Assembly: GCA_014378085.1 (NCBI GenBank) | Contig: JACMOJ010000467.1 | Coordinates: 1 to 16,410, forward strand | DNA: 16,410 nt | Direction: 5' to 3' | DNA from: Burkholderiales bacterium | Lineage (GTDB): Bacteria > Pseudomonadota > Gammaproteobacteria > Burkholderiales > Usitatibacteraceae | Part shown: one piece after another, positions 1 through 7,228 of the stretch | Numbering within the stretch: the first letter of the stretch is position 1 | Layout: the number at the start of each line of letters is the position of its first letter | The notes under the pieces: model-generated | Database searches by the model: none | What the model was told of the DNA's origin: nothing | Seen by the model: the letters and a program-made list of their open reading frames with translations, nothing else | Made by a program: the position numbers and the translations under genes

Positions 1-703
1 CGCTTTCGACTATATGCGTATAGGCGCGCATGATCTCGGCCGTTTCGCAATGCAGGCTCAAAGAAATCTTGTCGGCATGTTGCGGAAACGTCTCACGCGC
101 CCGCTGCACGCCGCGCATGATGAACTCAAAGTGCGCGATGTCGTAGCGATCGCCTGGCGGCGTCATCAGGAATTTGCTCTGATCATTTGAAGCGCCGTGC
201 AAGCCGTGGCCACCGTAAAACATGAAAATCTTGAAACTGGTCACACCCAGTTGTTCGACACAGTAGTCGATCTCGTCAATGTGCGAAGACATGATCGGTG
301 CCAGATGGTAGGCGTAATCGACATGGAAATTACCCGCCGACAGTTCCAGAACTTCGGGAAAGAAATCGCGGTAGGAACCGGTCTTGTTAAGGTAGTACTG
401 CCCGGTGCGCATGTAATTTAGACTGGTGGTCACGCCACCCATTGCAGCGGCGCGGCTCTCGGTGATCGCGTCTTCATTCAATATCGAATAAATGCCGGTG
501 TGCATATGGGCATCAACCACGCCGGGGAAGAGCAACTGGCCTTTGGCGTCGATCACTTCTTTCGCTTGCGCGGCGTCGATTATCGCCGCGATCGCCGCGA
601 TCTTTCCATCTTTTATCGCAATGGCTCGCGGCGATGGCGCGTCGTGGGCGGGGTCGACAACGTTGGCGTTGAGAATAACTAGGTCAAACGGAGGTGTGCT
701 CAT
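1..703 (-). CDS. Hydantoinase/dihydropyrimidinase-type amidohydrolase, N-terminal part (runs off left edge)
   Basis: An open frame of 234 codons reaches the window edge, so roughly half of a typical 450-490-residue cyclic amidohydrolase is present. Residues 1-60 form the small beta-domain start, with the usual opening FDLVILNANVVDP. The metal-binding HxH motif is in VDAHMHTG (His66, His68). Lys158 in TSFKIFMFY matches the carboxylated lysine that bridges the two metals in D-hydantoinases and dihydropyrimidinases. His218 in SLHCETAEI fits the next metal ligand. Such enzymes hydrolyse cyclic amide or imide bonds in the cytoplasm. The start at 703 has a strong AGGAG at 709-713, five bases upstream. 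The gene follows the aldehyde dehydrogenase by 44 bases with no terminator between, so it is probably the fifth gene of that operon. Its exact substrate (hydantoin, dihydropyrimidine, allantoin or other) cannot be told. Confidence 0.88.
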   Translation of the reverse strand, partial: MSTPPFDLVILNANVVDPAHDAPSPRAIAIKDGKIAAIAAIIDAAQAKEVIDAKGQLLFPGVVDAHMHTGIYSILNEDAITESRAAAMGGVTTSLNYMRTGQYYLNKTGSYRDFFPEVLELSAGNFHVDYAYHLAPIMSSHIDEIDYCVEQLGVTSFKIFMFYGGHGLHGASNDQSKFLMTPPGDRYDIAHFEFIMRGVQRARETFPQHADKISLSLHCETAEIMRAYTHIVES

Positions 704-747
704 TGATGCTCCTGATATACAAACTTCTGAGTCTTAATCATCGAATA

Positions 748-2169
748 CTATGCGCGCCGCGAAAACCACCACGCATTGTGGGTCAACGCCTCATTTTCAA
801 TCAGCACGCGCCGCCGTCTGAACCGTGCGATGGAAGAGTCCCCCATGCGCGAAGCCCCTAACCCGGAGTGTTTGAACGCTTGCTTCTCGCCGTCGTGAAC
901 AATGGCCGTCAACGCGGCATCGTTCACACTCACGGCGCCGCACTCCATCTTTGCCGCCACAGCAAGTGCCTGTTCGCGCGACCCAAATACCGCGCCGGAC
1001 AAGCCGAATTCCGTGCCGTTCGCCAATGCCAGCGCATGTTTGGCATCACCGCAGCGCATCACCGGCAACACCGGGCCGAACGTTTCCTCACTCATGATGC
1101 GCATGTCGGGCGTGACATCGACCAACACCGTTGGCTGGCACCAAAGTCCTCCACCGAGAGACACTACTTCCCCGCCGACGAGTGCCCTTGCGCCGCGCGC
1201 GATTGCCTCATCGAGTTGGCCTGAAATTAGATTCGCCTGCCGCGCCGCAATCATCGGGCCGATTTCGCCTTCATCAACATCGGGCCACGCGAGGCGCAGT
1301 TGTTTTACTTCCGCCACGAGCGCCTCGACGAATTCGGGATATACGCGCGCTTCAACGATCACGCGTTCAATTGACAGGCAGGATTGCCCCGCATTGGCAA
1401 GGCCCCCCCAGGCAATCGCACGCGCCGCGCGCGGAATATCGGCACCATCGAGCACAATCGCGGCATCCTTGCCGCCTAGCTCAAGGAACACCGGAATCAA
1501 ACGCTCCGCGCAATGGCGCGCGATTACACGCCCAGTGGCGACACTGCCGGTAAAGCACACCGCATCGGCAACATCAATCATCGCGGCACCGGTGTTCGCG
1601 TCGCCTTGAACAAAACGCAGCACGCGCTGCAATTCAGGCACTGCCTCGATGGTTTTACGCAACGGTTCGACAAATCGCGGCGTGAGTTCACTGGGTTTCA
1701 CCATCAATGTGCAACCGGCCGCCAACGCGGGCACCGCATCGATCAATGCCAGCAACAGCGGAAAATTCCACGGACTTATAACAGCAACCAATCCAAGCGG
1801 CACGCTCGACGGCGTCATCGTCATCGGCTTGACTATGCTTTCGCGCGTGGATGGCTCAGCAAGCAGGGCAGGGCTGCGATCAATCCAGCGCGAGAGTCCA
1901 GCCAGCGCCGCATCAAATTCCATCAGCGATTCGCGTTTGCGACCGGTGTCGTGAATCAGCGCGGCGATCAACTCTTCGCGCGCGCTGCGCAACTGGTCTC
2001 GCCATGCGCCGAGCACGGTTGAACGAACTTCGGGCGAAACTGCCGACCACTCTGCCGAGGCACCACGAAGCTGGGTTGCGATCTCATTGATTTCAACCGG
2101 TGACAAAATCGGAAACGTATAGTCGTTCTCGCCGGTACGTGGATTGCGCACCGAAAACAAATTGCTCAT
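748..2169 (-). CDS. NAD(P)-dependent aldehyde dehydrogenase
   Basis: A complete 473-residue ALDH-superfamily enzyme, which oxidises an aldehyde to the acid in the cytoplasm. Visible landmarks in order are: SPWNFPLLL (132-140, Asn135 of the oxyanion hole), VKPSE with Lys158 for the cofactor ribose or phosphate, the FTGS turn of the Rossmann fold near 206-209, the general base Glu230 in LELGGKD, the catalytic Cys264 in NAGQSC, and EETFGP (361-366). All key residues are present, so it should be active. The ATG at 2169 overlaps the stop of the upstream nitrilase-like gene as ATGA, which suggests translational coupling. A GTG two codons earlier (2175) is possible but less likely. It is the fourth gene of the minus-strand operon and probably removes an aldehyde produced within the same pathway. 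Substrate specificity cannot be inferred. Confidence 0.95.
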   Translation of the reverse strand: MSNLFSVRNPRTGENDYTFPILSPVEINEIATQLRGASAEWSAVSPEVRSTVLGAWRDQLRSAREELIAALIHDTGRKRESLMEFDAALAGLSRWIDRSPALLAEPSTRESIVKPMTMTPSSVPLGLVAVISPWNFPLLLALIDAVPALAAGCTLMVKPSELTPRFVEPLRKTIEAVPELQRVLRFVQGDANTGAAMIDVADAVCFTGSVATGRVIARHCAERLIPVFLELGGKDAAIVLDGADIPRAARAIAWGGLANAGQSCLSIERVIVEARVYPEFVEALVAEVKQLRLAWPDVDEGEIGPMIAARQANLISGQLDEAIARGARALVGGEVVSLGGGLWCQPTVLVDVTPDMRIMSEETFGPVLPVMRCGDAKHALALANGTEFGLSGAVFGSREQALAVAAKMECGAVSVNDAALTAIVHDGEKQAFKHSGLGASRMGDSSIARFRRRRVLIENEALTHNAWWFSRRA

Positions 2170-3200
2170 GAGCACTTCATCCGATCAGCCAGACCTTGGA
2201 TTGATTTAGCGATCGCGGCGTGAAATCCTGCGCGGGTTGGTTTGCTGTCACGCAGCAGATTAGCCGGATACATGGGCTGTTGATAGGTGCTGGCGAATGG
2301 TTCGGTGCGCAATCGCGCGAGGTAATTGTCCATGCCGACTCGTTGGCGTTGATGGCGCACGCGCGCCGGGTCAATCTCGCTACAGGCCACCATTGATTCA
2401 CCGGTGCTCGCCTCGGCCAATACGCGGCCCTCGTAATCGATCACGATTGATCCGCCATCGGTGGATTCAGCCGGAATGCCGGCACCGGCGATGCCGGCGC
2501 TATTGGCCGACACCACATACGCCAAATTCTCAAGCGCGCGTGCGCGTTTGGCGATTCCTTTCTTGGTTAACTGCGGGCTGCCGGTTTCGCTGCTGGAATG
2601 CAGCAGAATTTCCGCGCCGCGCAGGCACAGCGCGCGCGCTACTTCCGGAAATAATATTTCCTCCGAAGCCACACAGGCCAATCGGCCCAGCGGCGTGTCA
2701 GCCACCGGGAACGCGGCTTCAATGCCGTACAGATCGAGAAAGCGATCCCACACATCATGCGGCGTGGCGGTGTACATGGAAATCAAGCGTCGATAGACGA
2801 GAATGCGATCGCCGGTGGGCGCAATGATGAAGCTGATCTGAAAAAATAAATCGGCAAAGGCGGGATCAATTTCGTAAGCGTTGCCGGAAAGGTAAATATC
2901 GTTTTGTTGTGCAAGTTTTCCCAATGCCTCATATTCGCGCCCGTTCGGAACAAGGCATGCGCGCGCCGGCCAGGTCGGCAAATCGGGGCCGATCGGATAG
3001 CTGGTCAGAAAATATTCCGGTAAAACAACGAGCTTCAGGTCGTCGCCGACAAACGCTTTACTGGCCACAATCTGGCGACCGATGCGTTCGATAGTCGCGA
3101 GCATTCGGGCGCGGCATTCGGTAGGCTCTGAGAGGGCATTTATGGCATCGCAACGCGTCTGCAGTGCCAATGCCCGGTACGGGCCGATGAGTGTGGTCAT
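2166..3200 (-). CDS. Nitrilase-superfamily (carbon-nitrogen hydrolase) protein with altered catalytic residues
   Basis: A 344-residue protein with the overall pattern of the carbon-nitrogen hydrolase family, whose members cleave nitriles or amides with a Glu-Lys-Cys triad. The catalytic Glu is Glu62 in VVLPEYFLTSYP. The segment that normally reads YRK carries Arg138 (VYRRLI) where the Lys is expected. The segment that normally reads C-x-(D/E/N)-x-x-F-P-E is SEEILFPEVAR, so Ser179 stands in the nucleophile position. A Cys at 176 is three residues away and out of register. Downstream GAEILLHSSSE and the TDGGSIVIDYEGRVLAEA strands are family-typical. The start at 3200 overlaps the DUF1330 stop (ATGA). 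Either this is a subfamily with different chemistry or a non-catalytic relative. It is the third gene of the operon. The family call is firm; amidase or nitrilase activity is doubtful. Confidence 0.88.
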   Translation of the reverse strand: MTTLIGPYRALALQTRCDAINALSEPTECRARMLATIERIGRQIVASKAFVGDDLKLVVLPEYFLTSYPIGPDLPTWPARACLVPNGREYEALGKLAQQNDIYLSGNAYEIDPAFADLFFQISFIIAPTGDRILVYRRLISMYTATPHDVWDRFLDLYGIEAAFPVADTPLGRLACVASEEILFPEVARALCLRGAEILLHSSSETGSPQLTKKGIAKRARALENLAYVVSANSAGIAGAGIPAESTDGGSIVIDYEGRVLAEASTGESMVACSEIDPARVRHQRQRVGMDNYLARLRTEPFASTYQQPMYPANLLRDSKPTRAGFHAAIAKSIQGLADRMKCS

Positions 3201-3508
3201 GAGTCTGATCCGGCAACCGTCGGCAGGCCATCTAGCAGCAACACTTGCGCATCACATATGCCTTCACGCAGTTTCTTTATTTCACCGTATTCCGCCGAGT
3301 GCCAATAAGCCAGCGCAGCTTCGCGCGTGGGCCACTCAGAGATCACCATTTTGCCAGTTGGCCATGAACCTTCCAGCGTCTCGCGCGCACCCGCGATGGC
3401 AAGATAGCGCCCGCCGCATTGTTTGACCAATGCCGCATTGGTGCGCCCGTACTCGGCGAACTTCGCTGGGTCTTTGATGTCGGCGTTGATGATCATGTAA
3501 GCGGGCAT
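3197..3508 (-). CDS. DUF1330 family protein
   Basis: A 103-residue protein of the DUF1330 family, small dimeric ferredoxin-like (alpha-beta barrel) proteins often found beside catabolic enzymes, with no agreed reaction. The family opening MPAYMIINADIKDPAKFAEY and the central GG(R)YLAI and EGSWPTGKMVISEWPTREAA segments are clear. I chose the second ATG (3508): GGAG at 3517-3520 lies eight bases before it but only two bases before the first ATG at 3514, and family members normally begin MPAY. The upstream stop codon TAA (3514-3516) overlaps the first ATG. The 3' end overlaps the next gene by four bases, so expression is almost surely coupled. It is the second gene of the operon. A small isomerase or ligand-binding role is possible but is only inference. 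Confidence 0.9.
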   Translation of the reverse strand: MPAYMIINADIKDPAKFAEYGRTNAALVKQCGGRYLAIAGARETLEGSWPTGKMVISEWPTREAALAYWHSAEYGEIKKLREGICDAQVLLLDGLPTVAGSDS

Positions 3509-3513
3509 CGTCA

Positions 3514-4302
3514 TTACTCCGGGTGGTTGAAAGATTTGGCGGCGAAGGCGTCGGCTGCGGCGCGAAAATCCGGCGCATTAAATGCGGCTGCAAAGATGCG
3601 CCGGGTTTCGTCGTCATCGTCAACAGTGCCGTCGCGAATTTTCAACAAGCTGGTCTTGATCCCGCGTTGGCTATAACCAGACAACCCCGCGATTTCGGTG
3701 AGCATGGCTTCCAGCGTGGCGGGCAGGTCCGCATCGTCAATTATTTTCGTGACCAACCCCCAAGTTGCGGCCGTCGCAGAATCAATTTCGCGAGCGAGCA
3801 ACAGCAGTTCGCGCGTCCGGGCCGGGCCGATCAATTGCGAGATGCGCAGGCAATCTATCAGACGATAAGTCAATCCCAGGCGTGCGGGCGTCACGGCAAA
3901 GCGCGCGGTATTGGACGCAATGCGAAAATCGGCACCGACGGCCAGTGCCGTGCCGCCACCAAAACAACTGCCACGGATTACCGCGATGGTCGGTTGCGGT
4001 AACGCGGCCCAAGCATCGATTCCCGCCGCCACATGCAATTGGTTGGTGCGCATCCAATCAGCATCTTGAATCCGTGATCGAATTTCGTGGATATCGGCAC
4101 CGGCGCAAAAGTGTTCACCATCTGCAGCCAATACCACTGCGCGTATCGATGCGTTCTTGGAAAGTTCGGCGCAAATCTCCGCGAGTGTTTGCCATGCGTA
4201 GTCATTTAGCGCATTGCGGCTTGCTGGTCGTGCGAGAGAGATACGTGCAACATCATCTGAAAGCGAGACGCGGATCGCAGAATCGGCGGGAATATTAGGC
4301 AT
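3514..4302 (-). CDS. Enoyl-CoA hydratase/isomerase (crotonase-fold) family protein
   Basis: A 262-residue crotonase-fold protein and the first gene of the minus-strand operon. It has the N-terminal strand pair with ISLARPASRNALN (21-33). The first oxyanion-hole motif is HFCAGADI (64-71) and the second is GSCFGGGTALAVGADFRIAS (111-130). Both bind and polarise an acyl-CoA thioester. The two Glu residues used by true enoyl-CoA hydratases are not there: the position after GGGx is Ala119, and the PE of the next motif is replaced by TPARLGL (Ala140). Hydration is therefore not assured; isomerisation, decarboxylation, hydrolysis or ring cleavage of a CoA ester are possible. The start at 4302 is preferred over an in-frame ATG at 4371, because homology begins near residue 9 and the longer form would run through the palindromic operator. 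The upstream ribosome site is weak. Confidence 0.88.
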   Translation of the reverse strand: MPNIPADSAIRVSLSDDVARISLARPASRNALNDYAWQTLAEICAELSKNASIRAVVLAADGEHFCAGADIHEIRSRIQDADWMRTNQLHVAAGIDAWAALPQPTIAVIRGSCFGGGTALAVGADFRIASNTARFAVTPARLGLTYRLIDCLRISQLIGPARTRELLLLAREIDSATAATWGLVTKIIDDADLPATLEAMLTEIAGLSGYSQRGIKTSLLKIRDGTVDDDDETRRIFAAAFNAPDFRAAADAFAAKSFNHPE

Positions 4303-4355
4303 TTTGGGATGATATGGGATTACGCGGCGCTGGAATACCGTTTGCGTTGCCAAGA

Positions 4356-4375
4356 TAAGTTGTCCGGACAACTTA
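4356..4375. promoter_or_regulatory. Operator-like palindrome, site A (upstream of crotonase operon)
   Basis: TAAGTTGTCCGGACAACTTA is a perfect 20-base palindrome ending 53 bases before the crotonase start. It shares TGTCCGGACAACTT with three other intergenic sites in the window. This symmetry is that of a dimeric repressor site. A TTGT/ACAA half-site arrangement is common for GntR-type regulators, but the regulator is not in the window. I could not find a convincing -35/-10 pair next to this copy. Confidence 0.8.
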
Positions 4376-4688
4376 GCCTGGCAGAATTGTCGCCTTTTAG
4401 GAAGTGATGCCGGTGCTGAAGTTGGTTATTCCATTTCCCGATCGAAGGCAAATTCATTTTGAGATTAAGTCTCATGCGCGCGAGCCTTGGTTTCAATGAT
4501 CGAAAGGTCACAGTCGTTCCCGAGTTTTGTCCGGGGATGACAGGCGTGTTGGTTTTAATTGAAAATGGGAGCCACAAGCACTGGCAACGCTCGTACTTGA
4601 ATCCGCGATCGCAGCTCGAACTCCTCGTCAGTCATTGTGTCAACCCTGCGATATTCTTTAGTATCGAGGCCACAATAAGGATGCGCAA
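4376..4688. other. Non-coding gap upstream of the crotonase operon
   Basis: About 310 bases between site A and the terminator of the smaller TonB receptor. It should hold the promoter of the crotonase operon, reading left. A 93-codon frame on the plus strand (4459-4740) crosses the terminator hairpin, has no family features and looks spurious. I see no RNA gene, repeat or mobile-element remnant here. Confidence 0.5.
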
Positions 4689-4716
4689 TAAAAAGCCCAG
4701 AAAGCCGGGCTTTTTT
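4689..4716 (-). terminator. Rho-independent terminator of the 720-residue TonB receptor gene
   Basis: On the minus strand, 25 bases past the receptor stop, AAAAAGCCC pairs with GGGCTTTTT across an eight-base loop and ends in a U-run. The A-tract on the other side means it could also stop transcription coming from the left on the plus strand. Confidence 0.8.
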
Positions 4717-4740
4717 AAAACGGGACAAATGCAGTTCTGA

Positions 4741-6903
4741 TTAGTAGAAGCGATACCGGAAATCCACGCCATAGGTGCGTGGCACGTTGATATAGGCATC
4801 GGCAATCTGTAAACCGGGTATGTCGAAAGCGCCGGTAAAGTACCTCTTGTCGCCGAGATTCTTGCCCCATAGCGCCACCGCCCATTTTCCGCCTTTGGCT
4901 TCATAGCCCACGCGTGCGTCAACAAGCGTGTAAGCGCGGGTTTTGATAAGTTCAGAGGTAGCCAGATTCTGGTAGTGATCGCCTACGTGTTTGGCGTTCG
5001 CGTTGAATATAATGCTATCGCTGCCGACCGGCAGGCGATAGCTGGTGCCGAGTCCCCACTGCTGCTTGGGCGCCTGCTTCAGTTGTTTGCCCGCGAACGT
5101 CGCTGCGTTTGCCGCAGAGAAGTCTTTGTATTTGCCATCAATGGTCCCGATGTTGGCGCTGAACTGCCATTCTCGGGTGACCTGCGCAAGCACCTCCGCC
5201 TCAACGCCTTTCAGTGTCGCGCTCGATGCGTTTGTCAGCACTGAGGCACCGGTCGAATCAAATGCGGTGAGCTGCAAATCTTTGTAATCGTTCACGTAGT
5301 AATTGATATTGAAACGCAACCGCCCGTCAGCCAATGTCGTTTTGAGTCCAATTTCGTACGCAGTCACGGATTCTGGTTTGAGCGTTGTGAAGGCAGCGAG
5401 CGAACCCGCGCGCCCATTAAATCCGCCGCTTTTGAAACCGGTTGCTGCGGAAGCATAAGCAAGTACATCGCGGTCCAGTTGGCCGTCGATGGATACACGC
5501 CAGTCAGTCTTGCTCCACGAATCCTTCTTGTTCAGGCGGAAAGCTTCGATGCCGGTAGTGCGGATGGAGATAATCGATAATTCCTTTGTTTCTTTGCTGT
5601 AACGCAGCCCGCCGATGGCTTTCCAGACCGGATTGAAATTGAATTCCGCCTGTCCGTAGCCGGCAGAAGCATTGGTCTTCTGGTTGATGAAACTTGTGGA
5701 ACCGGTTGCAAAAATATCTTGCCGTGTCGGTTGATCGTTTTTCTCATTAAAGAAAAACAGGCCACCGGTCCACTTCAGGGCTCCCGCGCCGGTAGAAACC
5801 AATTGTGTTTCATAGCTGTTCTGGCGTTGCTTCTGATCCTGAAAGAGATGAAAGCGCGTTGCGACCGAGCCATCAAGGTCAATGTAGAGCAAGTTGTCCA
5901 TCTTGCGATACGCGAGAATGTTGCGCCAATCCATTCCACCCAGATCAGTGGTGGTGACAAAAGAAATACCGCTTTGATCCAAATTGTTGATCCCGTTTGG
6001 CAGATTGGTTTCGATGGTGAGCAAATTACCGTCGGCATTATTGACCGGGCGCCCGGCCGCCGCCGCCGCCGCAGGATCGAGAATCCCCGAGGCGTAAGTG
6101 GGGCCACTGCGTTGCTTCACGCTATCCAGCGTGAGGGTGGCGCGGGTCGCAGCGCCAAAATTCATCGCAAAGCTGGCGCGCGCGCCGTAGACCTGCTCGT
6201 CGTTAACCTTGCCGCCGTTGGTAAGGTCGGTGAGATAGCCGTCGCGATTCTTCGACATGACGGCAAATGTGGCATCAACACTCTCGCCCAATTTCGCGCC
6301 GATACTCGCGCGGATATCCTGTCGGCCGAGATTGCCGATGCGGCCATCGATCTCGAATTTTTCGTTACCTGTCGGTTTGACCGTCACATAGCGAATCGCG
6401 CCTCCGGTCGCGTTGCGACCATACAGTGTGCCTTGCGGGCCACGCAACACTTCGATGCGTTGTACGTCAAACAAATCGAACATTGCACCGGTCTGGCGCG
6501 GAATATATACATCATCGATGTAAATGGCGACCGAAGGATCGGCAGAAAACAGCGACTCATCGGTACCGACGCCCCTCATGAAAATCTTCGCGCCGCTGGA
6601 GGTGCCGGTGTTAGGCTCAATCACCATGTTGGGGACATCAAACTTCAGGTCTTCCAGACGCCGTACCTGCTTTTGCTCGATTTCCTTCGCACTGAGGGTG
6701 GTAATCGAAATCGGCACCTTTTGCATTTCTTCGTCGCGGCGCTGCGCACTGACAACCACCGTTTCGAGTTTGTCGGGGTCGGTACCGGACGCATCCTTGG
6801 CGGCTTGTGCAAATGCAGTCGGAGAAGCCACGGAAGAGATCGCTAGGGCGACGGCTAGGGAAAGCACCTTCTGGTTTGATGCAGACTGGAAATGCTTTTT
6901 CAT
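4741..6903 (-). CDS. TonB-dependent outer-membrane receptor (720 residues)
   Basis: A complete TonB-dependent receptor, which carries a ligand across the outer membrane using energy from TonB-ExbBD. A Sec signal peptide (basic MKK, hydrophobic core 12-26) ends at AFA|Q (32/33). A TonB-box-like segment LETVVVSAQR follows (46-55). The plug domain spans about 60-175 and includes the typical VAIYIDDVYIPR (125-136) and VLRGPQGTLYGRNATGGAI (152-170). The rest is a 22-strand barrel-type sequence ending in the aromatic FRYRFY, as needed for barrel assembly. The start at 6903 has GGAG a few bases upstream. It is a single-gene unit with its own promoter, operator (site B, 116 bases before the start) and terminator. 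The plug style is that of the broad siderophore-like group that in many proteobacteria takes up other organic compounds. The context here favours the pathway substrate rather than iron, but this is inference. Confidence 0.96.
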   Translation of the reverse strand: MKKHFQSASNQKVLSLAVALAISSVASPTAFAQAAKDASGTDPDKLETVVVSAQRRDEEMQKVPISITTLSAKEIEQKQVRRLEDLKFDVPNMVIEPNTGTSSGAKIFMRGVGTDESLFSADPSVAIYIDDVYIPRQTGAMFDLFDVQRIEVLRGPQGTLYGRNATGGAIRYVTVKPTGNEKFEIDGRIGNLGRQDIRASIGAKLGESVDATFAVMSKNRDGYLTDLTNGGKVNDEQVYGARASFAMNFGAATRATLTLDSVKQRSGPTYASGILDPAAAAAAGRPVNNADGNLLTIETNLPNGINNLDQSGISFVTTTDLGGMDWRNILAYRKMDNLLYIDLDGSVATRFHLFQDQKQRQNSYETQLVSTGAGALKWTGGLFFFNEKNDQPTRQDIFATGSTSFINQKTNASAGYGQAEFNFNPVWKAIGGLRYSKETKELSIISIRTTGIEAFRLNKKDSWSKTDWRVSIDGQLDRDVLAYASAATGFKSGGFNGRAGSLAAFTTLKPESVTAYEIGLKTTLADGRLRFNINYYVNDYKDLQLTAFDSTGASVLTNASSATLKGVEAEVLAQVTREWQFSANIGTIDGKYKDFSAANAATFAGKQLKQAPKQQWGLGTSYRLPVGSDSIIFNANAKHVGDHYQNLATSELIKTRAYTLVDARVGYEAKGGKWAVALWGKNLGDKRYFTGAFDIPGLQIADAYINVPRTYGVDFRYRFY

Positions 6904-7019
6904 GTGAATTCTCCATCAGAATAAATCGGCTTGCGCGCTATGCAAAGAGCATGGATGCGGGGTTTAGTTTGTTGCCGTACTCAAAATACCAGCCTTGATG
7001 CGATTTTTATTGGCCATGG

Positions 7020-7039
7020 AAATTTGTCCGGACAACTTT
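7020..7039. promoter_or_regulatory. Operator-like palindrome, site B (upstream of 720-residue TonB receptor)
   Basis: AAATTTGTCCGGACAACTTT has the TTGTCCGGACAA core and only one mismatched pair over 20 bases. It lies directly downstream of a promoter whose predicted start point falls within it, so a bound protein should block transcription. Confidence 0.78.
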
Positions 7040-7043
7040 TAAC

Positions 7044-7072
7044 AAGATAGACAATACATCCCCCAAGTGCAA
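7044..7072 (-). promoter_or_regulatory. Sigma70-like promoter of the 720-residue TonB receptor gene
   Basis: The minus strand shows TTGCAC (-35, 7067-7072), a 17-base spacer and TATCTT (-10, 7044-7049). The AAGTTG arm of site B begins five bases after the -10. The predicted transcript would start near 7037 and have a leader of about 130 bases. The same layout recurs upstream of the DUF1838 gene. Confidence 0.6.
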
Positions 7073-7161
7073 GCGACATTAAGGACTGATCGACATGCAT
7101 GTGTCTTTTTCGCAACAGGAAGGCCGTCTGCCACAGGCTACTGGTACGAAGAGTGGGGCGC

Positions 7162-7189
7162 AAAAAAAGCCCCGAAATTGGGGGCTTTC
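7162..7189 (-). terminator. Rho-independent terminator of the 870-residue TonB receptor gene
   Basis: The minus strand reads AAAGCCCC, a short AT-rich loop, GGGGCTTT and then a run of U. It starts about 40 bases past the receptor stop and lies upstream of the promoter of the next receptor gene, separating the two units. Confidence 0.88.
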
Positions 7190-7228
7190 TTAGCAGCGGG
7201 CGCGATATGAAGAGCGATCATTGTTTGG

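Noticed and set aside
902..1609. 235-codon open frame on the plus strand
   Set aside because: Antisense to the aldehyde dehydrogenase, with low-complexity Ala/Ser/Arg content and no recognisable domain.
4303..4371. N-terminal extension of the crotonase from an ATG at 4371
   Set aside because: It would translate through the right arm of operator A and adds 23 residues with no crotonase similarity; the start at 4302 fits family length better.
4528..4537. TGTCCGGGGA as an additional operator
   Set aside because: Only the left half-site matches; there is no dyad symmetry and the arms do not match the other sites.
4459..4740. 93-codon open frame on the plus strand before the TonB receptor end
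   Set aside because: It runs through a transcription terminator hairpin and has no ribosome site or family similarity that I recognise.
5719..6846. 375-codon open frame on the plus strand
   Set aside because: It lies wholly antisense to the well-supported 720-residue TonB receptor, has no family motifs and no ribosome site; it is a product of the codon pattern of the real gene.
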